Shown: one piece after another, positions 25,583-36,683 of the stretch
Position numbering within the stretch: the stretch's first letter is position 1
Layout of the letters: each line of letters starts with the position of its first letter
Assembly (NCBI RefSeq): GCF_030161615.1
Contig: NZ_BSUN01000001.1
Span: 2,666,001-2,730,000 of the forward strand
Origin: Demequina litorisediminis
GTDB lineage: Bacteria; Actinomycetota; Actinomycetes; Actinomycetales; Demequinaceae
Length of the DNA: 64,000 bases
Direction of reading: 5' to 3'
Translations under genes and position numbers: made by a program
Notes under the pieces: model-generated
Seen by the model: only the letters and a program-made list of their open reading frames with translations
Told to the model about the DNA's origin: nothing
The model's database searches: none

Positions 25583-26467
25583 GTGACGGGACAGGGCACG
25601 GCGGTCGACGGCACCGCCCTCGAGGCCGATGCCCCCGTCGCCGACGCTGCCCCTGCGGCCAAGGCGGGATTCTCCGTCCACCTCGACAACTTTGAGGGAC
25701 CGTTCGACCTCCTGCTGAGCCTCATCTCGAAGCACGAGATGGAGATCACCGAGGTGGCTCTCGCGCGGGTCACGGACGAGTTCCTCGCCGTGTTGTCCTC
25801 GGGGGAGAAGGATTGGGATCTGTCCCAAGCCTCGGAGTTCCTCGTGGTGGCGGCGACGCTCCTTGACCTCAAGGCGGCGCGCCTGCTGCCGCAGGGTGAG
25901 GTCGACGACATCGAGGACCTGGAGTTGCTCGAGGCGCGAGACCTCCTGTTCGCGCGGCTCCTGCAGTACCGCGCGTTCAAGCAGGTGGCTGCGACGTTCG
26001 ATGGGCTGCTGAGCGGCCCCCGGCGTGTGCCCCGCGACGTTCCCCTCGAGCCGCACTTCGCGATGCTGCTGCCGGAACTGATCTGGGCCGTCACCCCCGA
26101 ACAGTTGGCGCGCCTCGCCGCGCGGGCGCTGCAGCCCAAGAGCACCGACACCGGGGTCAGCCTCGCGCACCTTCACGCACCGGCGGTCTCGGTTCGCGAG
26201 CAGGCGATGGTGGTGACCAGCAGGCTGCAGCGCGAGCACGTGATGACGTTCCGCGCGCTCGTGCGCGACGCCGACCACGTCAACGTAGTGGTCGCACGCT
26301 TCCTCGCCCTGCTTGAATTGTTCCGTGAGGCGGTAGTGGCCTTCGACCAGGTACGCTCGCTCGGCGAGTTGACGGTCCGCTGGACCGGCGGCGAGCATCA
26401 GGTGGAGGTGTCCGACGAGTTCGACGACGGCGAGCCCGACGAGACGGAGCAGGGAGCAGATGGCTGA
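25583..26467 (+). CDS. scpA: Segregation and condensation protein A
   Basis: ScpA is the kleisin that links the SMC heads. Seen are the N-terminal VHLDNFEGPFDLLLSLISKHEMEI and ITEVALARVTDEFL, the ASEFLVVAATLLDLKAARLLP segment, and a C-terminal winged-helix with VVARFLALLELFREAVVAFDQ. The product is 294 residues and undamaged. GTG start 7 nt after the ParA stop. Overlaps scpB by 8 bp. Confidence 0.94.
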   Translation: MTGQGTAVDGTALEADAPVADAAPAAKAGFSVHLDNFEGPFDLLLSLISKHEMEITEVALARVTDEFLAVLSSGEKDWDLSQASEFLVVAATLLDLKAARLLPQGEVDDIEDLELLEARDLLFARLLQYRAFKQVAATFDGLLSGPRRVPRDVPLEPHFAMLLPELIWAVTPEQLARLAARALQPKSTDTGVSLAHLHAPAVSVREQAMVVTSRLQREHVMTFRALVRDADHVNVVVARFLALLELFREAVVAFDQVRSLGELTVRWTGGEHQVEVSDEFDDGEPDETEQGADG

Positions 26468-27006
26468 CACGCACATCGCGGGAGCGATCGAGGCGATCCT
26501 CATGGTCGTGGACGAGCCGGTGGCTCCCGCGGACATCGCCGCGGCGCTTGACGTGCCCGAACCCGAGGTGGTCGCGGCCCTTCACGCGCTGCGCGACGAG
26601 TACGCCGACCCCGACCGTCCGCGTGGCTTTGAGCCTGCGTGAGGTCGAGTCGCGGTGGCGCGTGTACTCGTCCCGCCTCTACGCCGATGCTGTGGGTGCG
26701 TTCATCGTCGAGGGCCAGTCGGCCCGCCTGTCCCAGGCGGCGCTTGAGACCCTCGCCGTGGTCGCCTACCGCCAACCCGTCACGCGCGGTCAGGTCTCGC
26801 AGGTGCGTGGCGTGAACGTCGATTCCGTCATGAAGACACTGTCCGCCCGCGGCCTCGTGACCGAGGTCGGTGAGGTGGGCGGCGCCCTGCAGTACGGCAC
26901 CACGACGGAGTTTCTCGAGCGGATGGGGATGGCGTCGCTCGACGACCTTCCCGAGCTCGCCCCCTACCTGCCCGAGTTGGCAGACGTTGACGGAGAAGGA
27001 CGCTGA
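26460..27006 (+). CDS. scpB: Segregation and condensation protein B
   Basis: ScpB dimers bind the kleisin ScpA in the SMC complex. The product (181 residues corrected) has two winged-helix domains: [21 protein letters not shown] and [20 protein letters not shown] followed by [18 protein letters not shown]. One extra base at AGCCT 26632 (expected [11 protein letters not shown]). The stop overlaps the next ATG (TGATG). Confidence 0.94.
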
Positions 27007-27756
27007 TGGACCTCGAGATCCACCGCCCCGAGGGCGTACGGCTGCAGAAGGTGCTGGCGGCCGCCGGTGTGGGATCGCGCCGCAAGTGCGAGGTGCTCAT
27101 CGAGCGTGGCCTCGTGACGGTCAACGGCGAGGTCGTGGATCAGGCTCGGGGTCCGGGTGAACCCCGCCGAGGTCGTGATCGAGGTCAAGGGCAAGCGCAT
27201 CTCGGTCGACGATGACGCCGTGACGGTGGTCCTCAACAAGCCGCGAGGCGTGGTGTCCACCATGTCGGATCCGCAGGGCCGTCCCGCCCTCGACACGTAT
27301 GTGCGGGAATTCTCGGAGCGACTGTTCCACGTGGGAAGGCTCGATGCCGAGACCACGGGCGTGCTGTTGCTGACGAACGACGGCGAGCCTCGCGAATCGT
27401 CTGGCCCACCCGACGCACGGCGTCTCCAAGGTCTACATCGCCAAGGTCACCGGCGCGGTGCCCGCGAACCTGTGCACGCGTCTGCGCGCCGGGGTCGACC
27501 TCGACGACGGCCCCGTGCGGGTCGCCTCGTGCACCATCCTCGACGTGTCCAAGGGGCATTCTCTGGTCGAGGTCGAGCCTTCACGAGGGCCGCAACCGTA
27601 TTGTGCGCCGCATGTTCGACAAGGTCGGCTTCCCCGTGGTGGACCTGGTACGCACCCGTTTTGGCCCGGTCACGCTCGGCAACCTCGGGCCCGGAGAGCT
27701 CCGTCGTCTCGACCGCGAGGAGCCTTGGCTCGCTGATGCAGGCCGCGGGCCTGTAG
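27006..27756 (+). CDS. RsuA/RluB-family rRNA pseudouridine synthase
   Basis: This enzyme isomerises uridine in rRNA. An N-terminal S4 RNA-binding domain ([30 protein letters not shown]) precedes the catalytic domain with [21 protein letters not shown], where the Asp is catalytic, and [20 protein letters not shown]. Corrected length 248 residues. Four extra bases: 27142, 27386, 27576 and 27721. Which rRNA it modifies (RluB on 23S or RsuA on 16S) cannot be told from the sequence. Last gene of the parA-scpAB run. Confidence 0.92.
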
Positions 27757-27794
27757 CAGGCACGCGGCCGCGCATCGTCGCGGCACGTCACCGA

Positions 27795-27800
27795 TACGAT
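27795..27800 (+). promoter_or_regulatory. -10 box (TACGAT) of aroH
   Basis: TACGAT ends 7 nt before the ATG at 27808, favouring that start over the ATG at 27799. Confidence 0.5.
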
Positions 27801-27807
27801 GGACCCC

Positions 27808-28170
27808 ATGACGACCCGAGCGATTCGCGGCGCCACCTCGCTCGCAAGCGACGACAAGGCCCACCTGCACGAGCGCACCAAGGAACTGGTGACGGCGATG
27901 CTGGAGGCCAACAACCTCGGCACCGACGCGGCGATCTCGGTCTTCTTCACCTGTACGCCGGACATCGTGTCCGACTTTCCCGCCGCCGCGGCCCGCGAGA
28001 TGGGCTTCGCCGACGTCCCGCTCATGTGCGCGGTCGAGATGGCCGTGCCTGGCGCGCTTCCGCTCGCGGTGCGCGTCATGATGCATGCGGAACTTGACGT
28101 TCCCCGCGCGGAGGTGAGGCACGTGTACCTGCACGAGGCCGTCAGGCTTCGCCGCGACATCGCACAGTGA
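27808..28170 (+). CDS. aroH: Chorismate mutase, AroH class
   Basis: This monofunctional enzyme of 120 residues converts chorismate to prephenate. It has the AroH-fold signature RAIRGATSLASDD, ELVTAMLEANNL, DAAISVFFTCTPDI, FPAAAAREMGF, DVPLMCAVEMAVPGALPLAVRVMMHAE and a C-terminal HVYLHEAVRLRRDI. The AroH class is much rarer than AroQ and is typical of Bacillus and some actinobacteria. It lies 13 bp before tyrA, so both steps towards hydroxyphenylpyruvate are co-encoded. Confidence 0.93.
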   Translation: MTTRAIRGATSLASDDKAHLHERTKELVTAMLEANNLGTDAAISVFFTCTPDIVSDFPAAAAREMGFADVPLMCAVEMAVPGALPLAVRVMMHAELDVPRAEVRHVYLHEAVRLRRDIAQ

Positions 28171-28183
28171 GGTGGCCGCGTCC

Positions 28184-29232
28184 ATGACCTCGGTTCACAT
28201 CGTCGGCGCCGGCCTCATCGGCGCCTCGATCGGCATCGGCCTGAGCGCCGAAGGCTGGTCCGTCACCATCACCGATGCGAATGCCGAAGCCGCGCGCCTC
28301 GGCGCCGCGATCGGTGCCGGCGCGACCCGTGACGCCTCCACGCCCGCACCGGACCTCGTCATCGTGGCGGTGCCGCCATCGGTGGCGCCCGCCGCCGTCG
28401 TCTCGGCGCTGCAGGAATGGCCCGATGCGGTGGTGACGGATGTCGCCAGCGTGAAGGCGCCCATCGCGCGTGCGGCGCACGACTCCGGGCACGGAGCGCG
28501 GTACGTGGGCTCGCACCCCATGGCCGGCCGCGAGGTGTCCGGGGACGCGCCGCGCAGGGCGACCTGTTCAAGGCGCGACCGTGGGTCATCTGCGCAGGCG
28601 AGGCCCCGGCATCGGCCGTCGCGACGGTGCGCGCCGTGGCCGCCGCGCTCCAGGCCGATGCCATCGACATGGATGCTCAGGCTCACGACGCTGCCGTGGC
28701 GAGGGTGTCGCACGCGCCCCAGGTGGCCGCCTCGGCCGTGGCGGCCGCACTCGGGCCGCTACAGGCCGACGACGTGGCCCTTGCCGGTCAGGGACTGCGC
28801 GACGTGACACGGATCGCTGCATCCCTGCCTGCCATGTGGGCGGACATCGCGCGCCTGAATTCGCACGCCCTCATCGCGACGCTCGACCACATCATCGGCG
28901 ATCTCGAGGACGTGCGCGATGCCGACGACATCGGCGAGGCGCTCACGGACCTCATCGAACGGGGACGCATGGAGGTCGCGCGCATCCCCGGCAAGCACGG
29001 CGGACCCACGCGCGACTGGGTCCCCGTGACCGTCATCGTCCCCGACACCCCCGGTCACCTGCTGCGGCTGCTTTCCGACGCGGCCTCCGCGCACGTCAAC
29101 GTCGAGGACATCACCATCGAGCACTCACCGCGCCAGCCCGTGGGTCTCACCACCTTGCACGTCCTTCCCGAAAGCGCCCCGGCGCTCGTGGACGCCCTCA
29201 CCGCACAGAACTGGGAGATCGCCTCATCATGA
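28184..29232 (+). CDS. tyrA: Prephenate dehydrogenase with ACT domain
   Basis: TyrA oxidatively decarboxylates prephenate in tyrosine synthesis. The N-terminal Rossmann motif VHIVGAGLIGASIGIGL, VTDVASVKAPI and GSHPMAGRE are present. From about residue 270 an ACT domain (VPVTVIVPDTPGHLLRLLSDA) suggests feedback by tyrosine. Corrected length 349 residues. One base is missing around 28543-28553 (expected an SGD-A-A-AQGDLF-like segment); no AGCT is evident here. The stop overlaps the cmk start (ATGA). Confidence 0.92.
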
Positions 29233-29907
29233 CCGGCATCGCCATCGCCATCGACGGTCCCGCGGGGACCGGCAAGTCCACCGTCTCGCGCGAGGTCGCC
29301 AAGCGCCTCAAGTTGGCGTACTTCGACACGGGCGCCACCTACCGTGTCGCGACGCTGACGTGCCTGCGTGAGGGCGTGGACCTCGCGAACGCGGCCGACG
29401 TGGCCGCGATGGTCGCGACCATGAACGTCGAACTGATCCTCAACCCCGCAAACCCGCGCGCGCTGCTCGACGGCGAGGACGTCTCGAGCCTGATCCGCAC
29501 CGACACCGTGGCGCTCACGGTGTCGAAGGTCGCGACCAACCTCGAGGCGCGTCCCCTGCTCCAGCAGATGCAGCGCGACGTGATCGCGGCCGAGCCTCGC
29601 CGGCGGCTTCTCCGGCGGCCGTGGCGTGGTGGCCGAGGGCCGCGACATCACCACCGTGATCGCCCCCGAAGCCGACCTTCGCATCCTCATGACCGCCGAC
29701 GACGAGGTCCGCGTGGCACGCCGCGCGGGAGAGGGCGCGGACGTGGCCACCGTGCGCCAGGCCGTTCTTGGCCGCGACAAGACGGACTCCGCGGTGTCCT
29801 CCTTCCATGAGGCCGCCGACGGCGTGCTGACCCTCGACACCACCGATCTCACCATCGAGGAGGCCGTCACGGCCGTCCTCGACCGCGCCGCCGAGGCGCG
29901 GGCGTGA
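29229..29907 (+). CDS. cmk: Cytidylate kinase
   Basis: Cmk phosphorylates CMP and dCMP. The P-loop [12 protein letters not shown], the substrate loop FDTGATYR, and [20 protein letters not shown] are family signatures. Corrected length 225 residues, with one extra base at AGCCT 29593 (expected [13 protein letters not shown]). Start overlaps tyrA by ATGA and its stop overlaps the plsC GTG. Confidence 0.95.
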
Positions 29908-30591
29908 CCCAGGCGCGCGTCCCGAGCCGATGGGGACCGCGATGGTCCCGATGGGTGGGGCGCGCGCTCGCCAAGGGCCTGTGGCGCACCGAGGTGCGCG
30001 GCGCAGGCAATATTCCCGCCGAAGGCCCGGTCATCATCGTGGGCAATCACGTGGGCCTCATCGACGGCCCCGTGCTCCACGGAGTGATCCCGCGTGGCTC
30101 GTACTTCCTGATCGGCTCGCACATGTTCCGCGGCGCCCTCGGCGTCCTCCTCAGGGGCGCGCAACAGATCGAGGTGGTCGATGCGGGGCGTGACGCCCTC
30201 GCGCAGGGGCTCGCGGTCTTGCGTCGCGGAGACGTGGTGGGCGTGTTCCCCGAGGGCACCAGGGGAGCAGGCAGGGCCGATGCCGTTCACGGCGGCGCGG
30301 CGTGGCTCGCCATCCAGTCCGGGGCACCCATCGTGCCCACCGCGCTCGTGGGGACACGGCACACCGGAGAGCCCACGGGTGTGTGGCCCCGGCCGGGGCG
30401 GCGTATCCTCGTGGAGTTCGGTGAGCCGATCTCGCTCGACCTCGATGAGTCGCTGCGCGGTCGCGCCCGCCAGGAGGCGGCGCAGCAACAGGCTCGCCGA
30501 CGCCCTGCGCGAGCGCATCGACGCGACGCTCGCCACCACCGACCTCACGCTTCCCGCCGATGCGGGGGCGCCTTCCAAGGAGACACCATGA
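29904..30591 (+). CDS. 1-acyl-sn-glycerol-3-phosphate acyltransferase (PlsC family)
   Basis: This lysophosphatidate acyltransferase-like protein (228 residues corrected) has the catalytic HX4D motif in [11 protein letters not shown], the glycerol-phosphate-binding FPEGTRG, and a membrane-associated N-terminus. One extra base at AGGCT 30490 (expected [12 protein letters not shown]). Cmk-PlsC-Der order with overlaps on both sides (GTGA and ATGA) is common in actinobacteria. Confidence 0.9.
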
Positions 30592-32094
30592 CCGACGAGC
30601 AGGAGTACCACGGCCTGGGCGATGTGCCCGAGCCCCTGCAGGTGCCGTCCGACCCCGCCGAAAGCCTTGACGAGGTGCGCGAGGCCGCGCTCCGCGCAGG
30701 CCTTGAGGCGTACGAGCCGACGGAGGCCGACCTCGCCACGCTGGCCGGCGAGGAGGAGGTCGAAACCGAGGAGGCGCTGCCCATCCTCGCGATCATCGGC
30801 CGCCCCAACGTGGGCAAGTCCACGCTCGTCAACCGCATCATCGGCAAGCGCCTCGCCGTGGTGGAGGACACCCCCGGCGTGACTCGCGACCGCGTCGAGT
30901 ACCGCGCCGAGTGGGCGGGCCGCGACTTCACGCTGATGGACACCGGCGGCTGGGAGGCGAAGGTCACTGGCCTTGACCTCTCGGTGGCGCAGCAGGCCGA
31001 GGTCGCGATCGACCTGGCGGACGCCGTGCTGTTCGTCGTCGACGCGACCGTGGGCGCCACGGCCTCCGACGAGCACGTGGTGCGCCTCCTGCGGGCCTCC
31101 AAGAAGCCCGTGGTGCTGGTCGCCAACAAGGTCGACGGGCCCCAGGGCGAACTCGAGGCCGCCGCGCTGTGGAACCTCGGGCTCGGCGAGCCGTACCCCG
31201 TCTCGGCGCTGCACGGACGTGGCACCGGTGACCTGCTGGATGCTGCCGTCGCGGCGCTTCCCACCGAGATGCCTCAGGTCGAGATCGACCCCGACGCTCC
31301 GCGCCGCATCGCGCTCGTGGGACGTCCCAACGTGGGCAAGAGTTCGTTGCTGAACCAGGCTCGCGGGGAGAACCGCGTGGTGGTCAACGAGGTGGCAGGC
31401 ACCACCCGCGATCCGGTCGACGAGATTGTCGAGATCGGTGACCGTCGCTGGACGCTCGTGGACACCGCGGGTATCCGCCGTCGCGTCCACCAGACTAAGG
31501 GCGCAGACTTCTACGCGTCGCTGCGCACCGGCGCCGCGATCGACCGAGCCGAGGTGGCCCTGGTGCTGCTGGACGCCTCCACGCCCCTGACGGAGCAGGA
31601 CACCCGCGTGATCTCGCAGGTGATCGACTCGGGCCGCGCCACCGTGCTGGTCTTCAACAAGTGGGACCTGGTGGGCGAGGACGAGCGGTTCCTGCTTGAG
31701 CGCTCCATCGAGAAGGACCTGGTCCAACTCACGTGGGCGCCGCGCGTGAACCTCTCGGCCCGTACCGGCTGGCACACCAACCGCCTGGTGCCCGCAATCG
31801 ACCTCGCGCTGGGAAGCCTGGGATCAGCGCATCTCGACCGGACGCCTCAACTCGTTCCTCGGGGAACTCGTGGCGGAGCACCCTCACCCGGTGCGCTCGG
31901 GCAAGCAGCCCAAGATCCTCTTCGCCACGCAGGCGTCGAACCGTCCGCCGCGCTTCGTCATCTTCGCCAGCGGCTTCCTCGAGCCCACGTATCGCCGCTT
32001 CATCGAGCGTCGCCTGCGCGAGGCGTTCGGCTTCGAGGGATCGCCGATTCAGATTTCGGTGCGGGTGCGCGAGAAGCGCAAGAGGCAGCGCTAA
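30588..32094 (+). CDS. der: Ribosome-assembly GTPase Der (EngA)
   Basis: Der has two tandem GTPase domains acting in 50S subunit assembly. First domain: [31 protein letters not shown]. Second: [45 protein letters not shown]-like C-terminal domain ends in KRKRQR. An acidic N-terminal extension of about 60 residues precedes domain 1, as in other actinobacteria. Length 501 residues. Lesions: AGGCT 31357 with compensating G loss at 31365-31368, and AGCCT 31815. Confidence 0.96.
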
Positions 32095-32101
32095 CTCCCG
32101 T

Positions 32102-32135
32102 TCAGTGTGCCGTCACGCGCGTGACGGCACACTGA
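32102..32135. terminator. Bidirectional terminator after der
   Basis: A perfect inverted repeat (arms TCAGTGTGCCGTCACGC) lies between der and the convergent DUF4865 gene; its last part overlaps the DUF4865 3' end. Confidence 0.75.
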
Positions 32136-32676
32136 CGTGCGCCACCTCGTACACGGTGCCGTCCGTGCGGCGCGGCTGGCCCGCGAGCAGATCAAAGCCG
32201 ACCTGGTCGCCGGTGGCCAGGTCAATGGCTCGCACGGCGGCGCGGCAGTCCTTGCGCAGCACCGCGGCATTCGCGTCCGTCTTGAGGCGGCCGGCGGTGT
32301 CCGCGAGCGAGTCGCCCGCGTTGCTCAGCGCCCGGGAGAACACGCCGACGGTGGCCGATGCCGCTCCCGCGCCATTCACGTGCAGACTCGCCACGGGCCA
32401 GGTCTCCACGACGGGCCTGCCAAAGTCGGCCTCGATGCCCTGAAAGCCGTCGCCGCCCCACAGGAATCGCGCCATACGGGACGTGTTGGCCCACACGTAG
32501 AACGGTGCGTACTCGTTCGACGTCGCACCATCGACTCCGGCCTCGCGCAGGCAGTACGCCTTGAACACCAGGCCCTCGTAGTCGTCCAGCGCGCTCCCGC
32601 GAGTCGCGACCCGGTGGCGAATGCGTCCCATGTCGTAGTCGCGGGGCAGTGTGATGGCGTAACGCATCGCGATCAT
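32113..32676 (-). CDS. DUF4865 family protein
   Basis: This 187-residue cytosolic protein begins [20 protein letters not shown] and contains [36 protein letters not shown], matching the DUF4865 pattern as I recall it from other actinobacteria. Function is unknown; the fold is likely a dimeric alpha/beta barrel such as mono-oxygenase-like proteins. The start overlaps the stop of the DUF1801 gene by ATGA, so they are translationally coupled. Confidence 0.72.
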   Translation of the reverse strand: MIAMRYAITLPRDYDMGRIRHRVATRGSALDDYEGLVFKAYCLREAGVDGATSNEYAPFYVWANTSRMARFLWGGDGFQGIEADFGRPVVETWPVASLHVNGAGAASATVGVFSRALSNAGDSLADTAGRLKTDANAAVLRKDCRAAVRAIDLATGDQVGFDLLAGQPRRTDGTVYEVAHVSVPSRA

Positions 32677-33097
32677 GCGGACGCGTCCATCTCGCGGTGG
32701 TGCGCGTACCCGAGCTCCACCAGTTCCCGCAGCACGTCCTCGTCGACAGCATCGAGTCGCGTGACATAGAGGCAGGCTCGCTCCTCGGGTGTGGGGCCCG
32801 AGCGACGCGAGCAACGCGTCAGACCCCACAGCATCAGTGAGGCCGTAGAGCGAGAGCCTTCGCCTTGCGAGGCGAGAATCCCACGCACGGCATGTCTCCC
32901 TCGCGCCCCGAGTCGTAGCGATAGTGAGTGCTGCCGAACCCGACGATGCTCGGACCCCACATCACGGGCGGCTCGCCCGTCACGCTTGCCATCAGTTCCG
33001 CGAGGCGTTCACCCTCGGCCACGCGCCGCGGCGGCTCGACGGTCGCCAGGAAGGCATCGACGGGGACATCGGTGGGGCGGGTCACGGCATCGGCCAT
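32673..33097 (-). CDS. DUF1801 domain protein
   Basis: This 140-residue protein (corrected) has the DUF1801 signature: DAFLATVEPPRRVAEGERLAELMASVTGEPPVMWGPSIVGFG, then HYRYDSGREGDMPCVGFSPRKAKLSLYG and a C-terminal CLYVTRLDAVDEDVLRELV. Function unknown. Two AGCT insertions break the frame: AGGCT 32774 (expected Ser-Cys-Leu-Tyr) and AGCCT 32855 (expected Ala-Lys-Leu-Ser-Leu-Tyr). It is first of a two-gene operon with DUF4865. Confidence 0.8.
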
Positions 33098-33179
33098 ACC
33101 GGCCAGCCTAGAGCGAGCCGTGACCGAGGGCCAGAGACGGGTGCGTCACACCGGGTGTCGCCGCGGCGCGATCCCTGGG

Positions 33180-33185
33180 TAAAGT
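33180..33185 (+). promoter_or_regulatory. -10 box (TAAAGT) of the diguanylate cyclase gene
   Basis: TAAAGT ends 6 nt before the ATG at 33192, another leaderless arrangement. Confidence 0.5.
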
Positions 33186-33191
33186 CTGTCC

Positions 33192-34385
33192 ATGCTCGAC
33201 GTCATGACCCTGCGCATCACGCTCGGGGTCGTGACTCTCACGGTGCTGGTGCTGTTCTGGGCTGCGGTCTATCTCCCGACGCGCTCGCCGTTCGCGGGCT
33301 GGTGGACCATGGCGCTCGCGTGGTCGACTTTGAGCCCCGTGTTGCTCCTGTTTAACGGCAGTCCCGCGCAGGTGGTGTTGAACCCGACGTCGAACGTGCT
33401 CTCGGCGTGGGCGGGTCTGAGCGTGTGGTGGGCGACGCGCTCCATGCGCGACCGCGAGCCCCCTCGTGGGTCCTGCCCGTCGTGTCCGTTGTCACCCTTG
33501 TCACCGCGCTGATTGACAGCCCCGGTACCAACGTCTGGGCGGGCAACGGCACGCTGTTCACCGTCATGTCGGGGTGTTTTGCCCTGGCGTCCTGGGACCT
33601 GTGGGCGACCTGGCGGCACCGGAGGCTCGTGCCGGATCGGCGCGATCAGCAGGAGGCGCTCGTGGCCCTCATGGTCGCCGCGCTGGGCTCAACGCTGCTG
33701 GGAGCCTTCTATGTGGTGCGACTGGCGCTGTTCGTCGTGGCGGGCGCGGACTCGTGGGCCTTCACGACCTTCGCGGGATCCGGCACCACGACCATCGTGC
33801 TGTTGGTGGTCCTCGTCGCGGTGACCTTCTCGGTCTCGGCGCTCGGCTACGACTATCGCACCCAGGAGTTGCGGCGCCGCGCCACGCAGGATGACCTCAC
33901 GGGAATCCTGGGCCGCACCGCATGGATCGACGGGGCACGCCGTCTCTTGGAGAAACGCGCTCACGGACTGGATGACGTTGTTGTCGTCGTAGCCGACATT
34001 GACCACTTCAAGGTGATCAACGACTCTCACGGCCATGCGACGGGCGACGCCGTGCTCACCACCTTTGCCGACGCGGCACGTGACGCCATGGGCCGTGGCG
34101 CCGTCGTGGGGCGTATGGGTGGTGAGGAATTTGCCGTCGCCGTAGCGGGGGAGTCACCTGCCGTGGTGGCCGCGCGCCTCGAGAAGCCTTGCCGACCGCT
34201 TTGCGTGGCGCCTGCGGACGGACGGACTACCGGCCACGACCGTGAGTTGTGGAGTCGCGGAGGCCCGCGCGGCGGATTCAGTTGACTCGGTGGTGGCCCG
34301 TGCCGATGCCGCCATGTATCGCGCCAAGGCCGAGGGCCGCGCCCGCGTCGTGATCGACAACGCAGACGGAGCCCCCGGCCGGTAG
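33192..34385 (+). CDS. Membrane-bound GGDEF diguanylate cyclase
   Basis: The first ~220 residues form about six membrane helices without a recognisable sensor domain, and residues ~230-390 form a GGDEF domain. The domain shows ADIDHFKVINDSHGHATGDAVL and the active-site GGEEF, with C-terminal ARADAAMYRAKAEGR, so it should make cyclic di-GMP from GTP. Length 397 residues. Two lesions cancel: one C missing in the run 33459-33463 and an extra base at AGCCT 34195. No cyclic-di-GMP effector is adjacent. Confidence 0.9.
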
Positions 34386-34388
34386 CGG

Positions 34389-36112
34389 TTAGGCCGATGC
34401 GTTCGCGCGGCCCTCTTCGCGCTCGCGCAGCGCACGGCGCAGCACCTTGCCCACATTGGTCTTGGGCAGTTCATCGAGGAACTCGATCTGGCGCGGGCGC
34501 TTGTAGCCCGTCAGGCGTTCGCGCAGGAACGCCGCGAGTTCCTCCTCAGTGAGCGACGGGTCACGTCGCACCACGAAGAGCCTTGGGCACCTCGCCCGCG
34601 TGATCGTCGGCGATGGGAATGGCGCCTGCCTCGAGCACCTTGGGGTGCTGCATTGCGGTGTCCTCGATGTCGCCGGGGTACACGTTGAAGCCGGAGACCA
34701 CGATGATCTCCTTCTTGCGGTCCACGATCGACAGGTAGCCGGACTCGTCGATCGTGGCCACGTCGCCGGTGAGCAGCCAGCCGTCGTCGGTGATGACCGC
34801 GGCGGTCTCCTCGGGCTTGCGCCAATACCCCTTCATCACCTGGGGTCCCTTGACGGCGAGCTCGCCCGGCTCCCCGAGCGGCGCGTCGGCGCCGTCGTCG
34901 GTCAGCACCCGCACATCCGTGGAGGACAGCGGCACTCCGATGGTGCCCAGCCGGGGCGGCAGGTGCGTGGGGTTGACGCTGACCACGGGGGAGGCCTCGG
35001 TGAGCCCGTATCCCTCGACCATGTCGGTGTGCGTCACGTCCTTCCACTTGTGAGCCACGGCGGTGCGCAGCGCCATGCCTCCCGCCACCGAGATGCGCAG
35101 TCGCGACAGGTCTGCCTTCGCGAAGCCCTCGTTCTCCAAGAGTGCGCCGGCGAGCGTGGACACGAGCACGAGCACATGCGGCTTGGACTGGTCGATGGTC
35201 TTCACGAACGCCGGGATGTCGCGAGGATTGGTGATGAGGACGTTGTGGCCGCCCAGGCGGAAGAATCCGATGCAGTTCACCGTCAGCGCGAACACGTGAT
35301 AGAGCGGCAGTGCCGCGATCACGGTCGAGTCCTCGTCGAGGACGGCGCGCATCTGGCCGATGAACTGGGCCTGGTTGGCCAGGAGGTTCCAGTGGGTCAG
35401 CATCGCGGCCTTCGTGCCGCCGGTGGTGCCGCCCGTGTACTGCAGGAAAGCGAGGTCCTCGGGCTCGACGCGCGGATCGGTGAACCGGCCAGGGTCTCCC
35501 GTGAGGAGGTCCCGGAACGCGATGGCGCCGGGGAGGTCATAGGCGGGGACCATCTTCTTGACCCGCTTCGCGACCAGGTTGACGATGGCGCGCTTGGGCT
35601 GGTGGAGCATGTCCCCGGCCTCGGTCACGATCATGTGCTCGATGGTGGTGTCGCCGACCACCTTGGAGGCGGTGGCCGCGAAGTTTGCCAGCACGATCAT
35701 GGCGCGCGGCTCGGCGTCCTTGAGGACCGCCGCAAGGCTCGGTGGCCGTGTACAGCGGGTTGGCGTTGACGACCACGAGACCGGCGCGCAGCGCCCCGTA
35801 CAGCGCCACGGGGTACTGGAGCAGGTTGGGCATCTGCAGCACGATGCGGTCGCCCTTGGTCAGGCCGAGCTCGTTCTGCAGGTAGGACGCGATGCGGGTG
35901 GCGATCTCGTCCACCTCGCGGAAGGACAGGGTGCCGCCAAGGTTGGAGAACGCGGTGCGGTCACCGTGGTGCTCGGCTGCCGCATGGGCGAGTTCGCCGA
36001 GGGAGTGCTCGGCTGGAGCGCTGATCCGGGGCGTCACGCCGGGGGGATAGTGCGCGAACCAGGGACGCGAGGCGTCGCCGACGGGGTCAAGGTTGACGGG
36101 CTGAGTGGTCAT
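34389..36112 (-). CDS. Long-chain fatty acid-CoA ligase (FadD-like)
   Basis: This ANL-superfamily enzyme activates fatty acids to acyl-CoA with ATP. The AMP-binding motif YTGGTTGGTKAAMLTHWN, the adenylate motif EGYGLTEASPVV, GWLLTGDVATIDESGYLSIVDRKKEII and the catalytic-lysine region PKTNVGKVLRR are present. Corrected length 573 residues. Extra bases at AGCCT 34579 and AGGCT 35735. ATG 36112 was chosen because GGAG lies about 7 nt upstream; ATGs at 36118 and 36124 are in frame too. Last gene of the minus-strand lipid operon. Confidence 0.93.
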
Positions 36113-36154
36113 CTGCATCTCCATTGATGTGGATGGCTGGGGGACTTGTCGCGG

Positions 36155-36683
36155 TCAGGCTTGGGATGAGGGTACGCGAGTGTGGCGGGTCCAATCGCGC
36201 ATCCAGTCCTCGACACGCAGGTGCGCGGGGAAGCCGCCGACGGCCTCCTCGAGGCTCATCGTGGTCGACGGTGCCGCCGGACTTCTTGAGGAACCTCGTG
36301 CGCACCAGGGCGTGCGCGTGCACCGTGTCTCCCACGCAGAAGCGCTGCTCCAGGTAGCCCCAGCGGTCGTCGAGGCCAAGGATCCGGGAGTGGATCTCGA
36401 AGCGCTGGCCCAGGCGCAGTTCCTTGCGGAAGGTGATGGTCTGGCCGGCGACCACGGGGAACCACCCGCGGCGTTCCAGGTCCTCCCAGAAGCCCGAGCG
36501 CATCATCAGGTCGAGCCTGCCGAGGTCCATGAGCGTGAGGTAGCGGCCGTTGTTCATGTGGCCCAGCACGTCCAGGTCCGTGGGCGCCACGCGAAACGGC
36601 GTGACGGCCGTTGACCACAGTGACAACGCGCCGCGGCGGCGCGAGCGCAGCCGCGTGAGGAGAAGGCGCCACCACAGGTTCAC
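36155..36683 (-). CDS. Acyl-CoA thioesterase-like hot-dog protein
   Basis: This 175-residue protein (corrected) has a single hot-dog domain of the THEM6/4HBT type: RVAPTDLDVLGHMNNGRYLTLMDLGRLDLM, where the Asp and His-Met-Asn-Asn-Gly form the active-site helix. One extra base at AGGCT 36252 (expected DHDELEEAVGGFP). GTG start overlaps the MaoC gene stop (GTGA). It may release or recycle acyl groups made by its operon partners. Confidence 0.82.

Noticed and set aside
29055-31775. A very long open frame on the minus strand opposite tyrA-cmk-plsC-der
   Set aside because: It is an antisense shadow caused by high G+C codon bias; its translation is low-complexity and the sense genes are all recognised.
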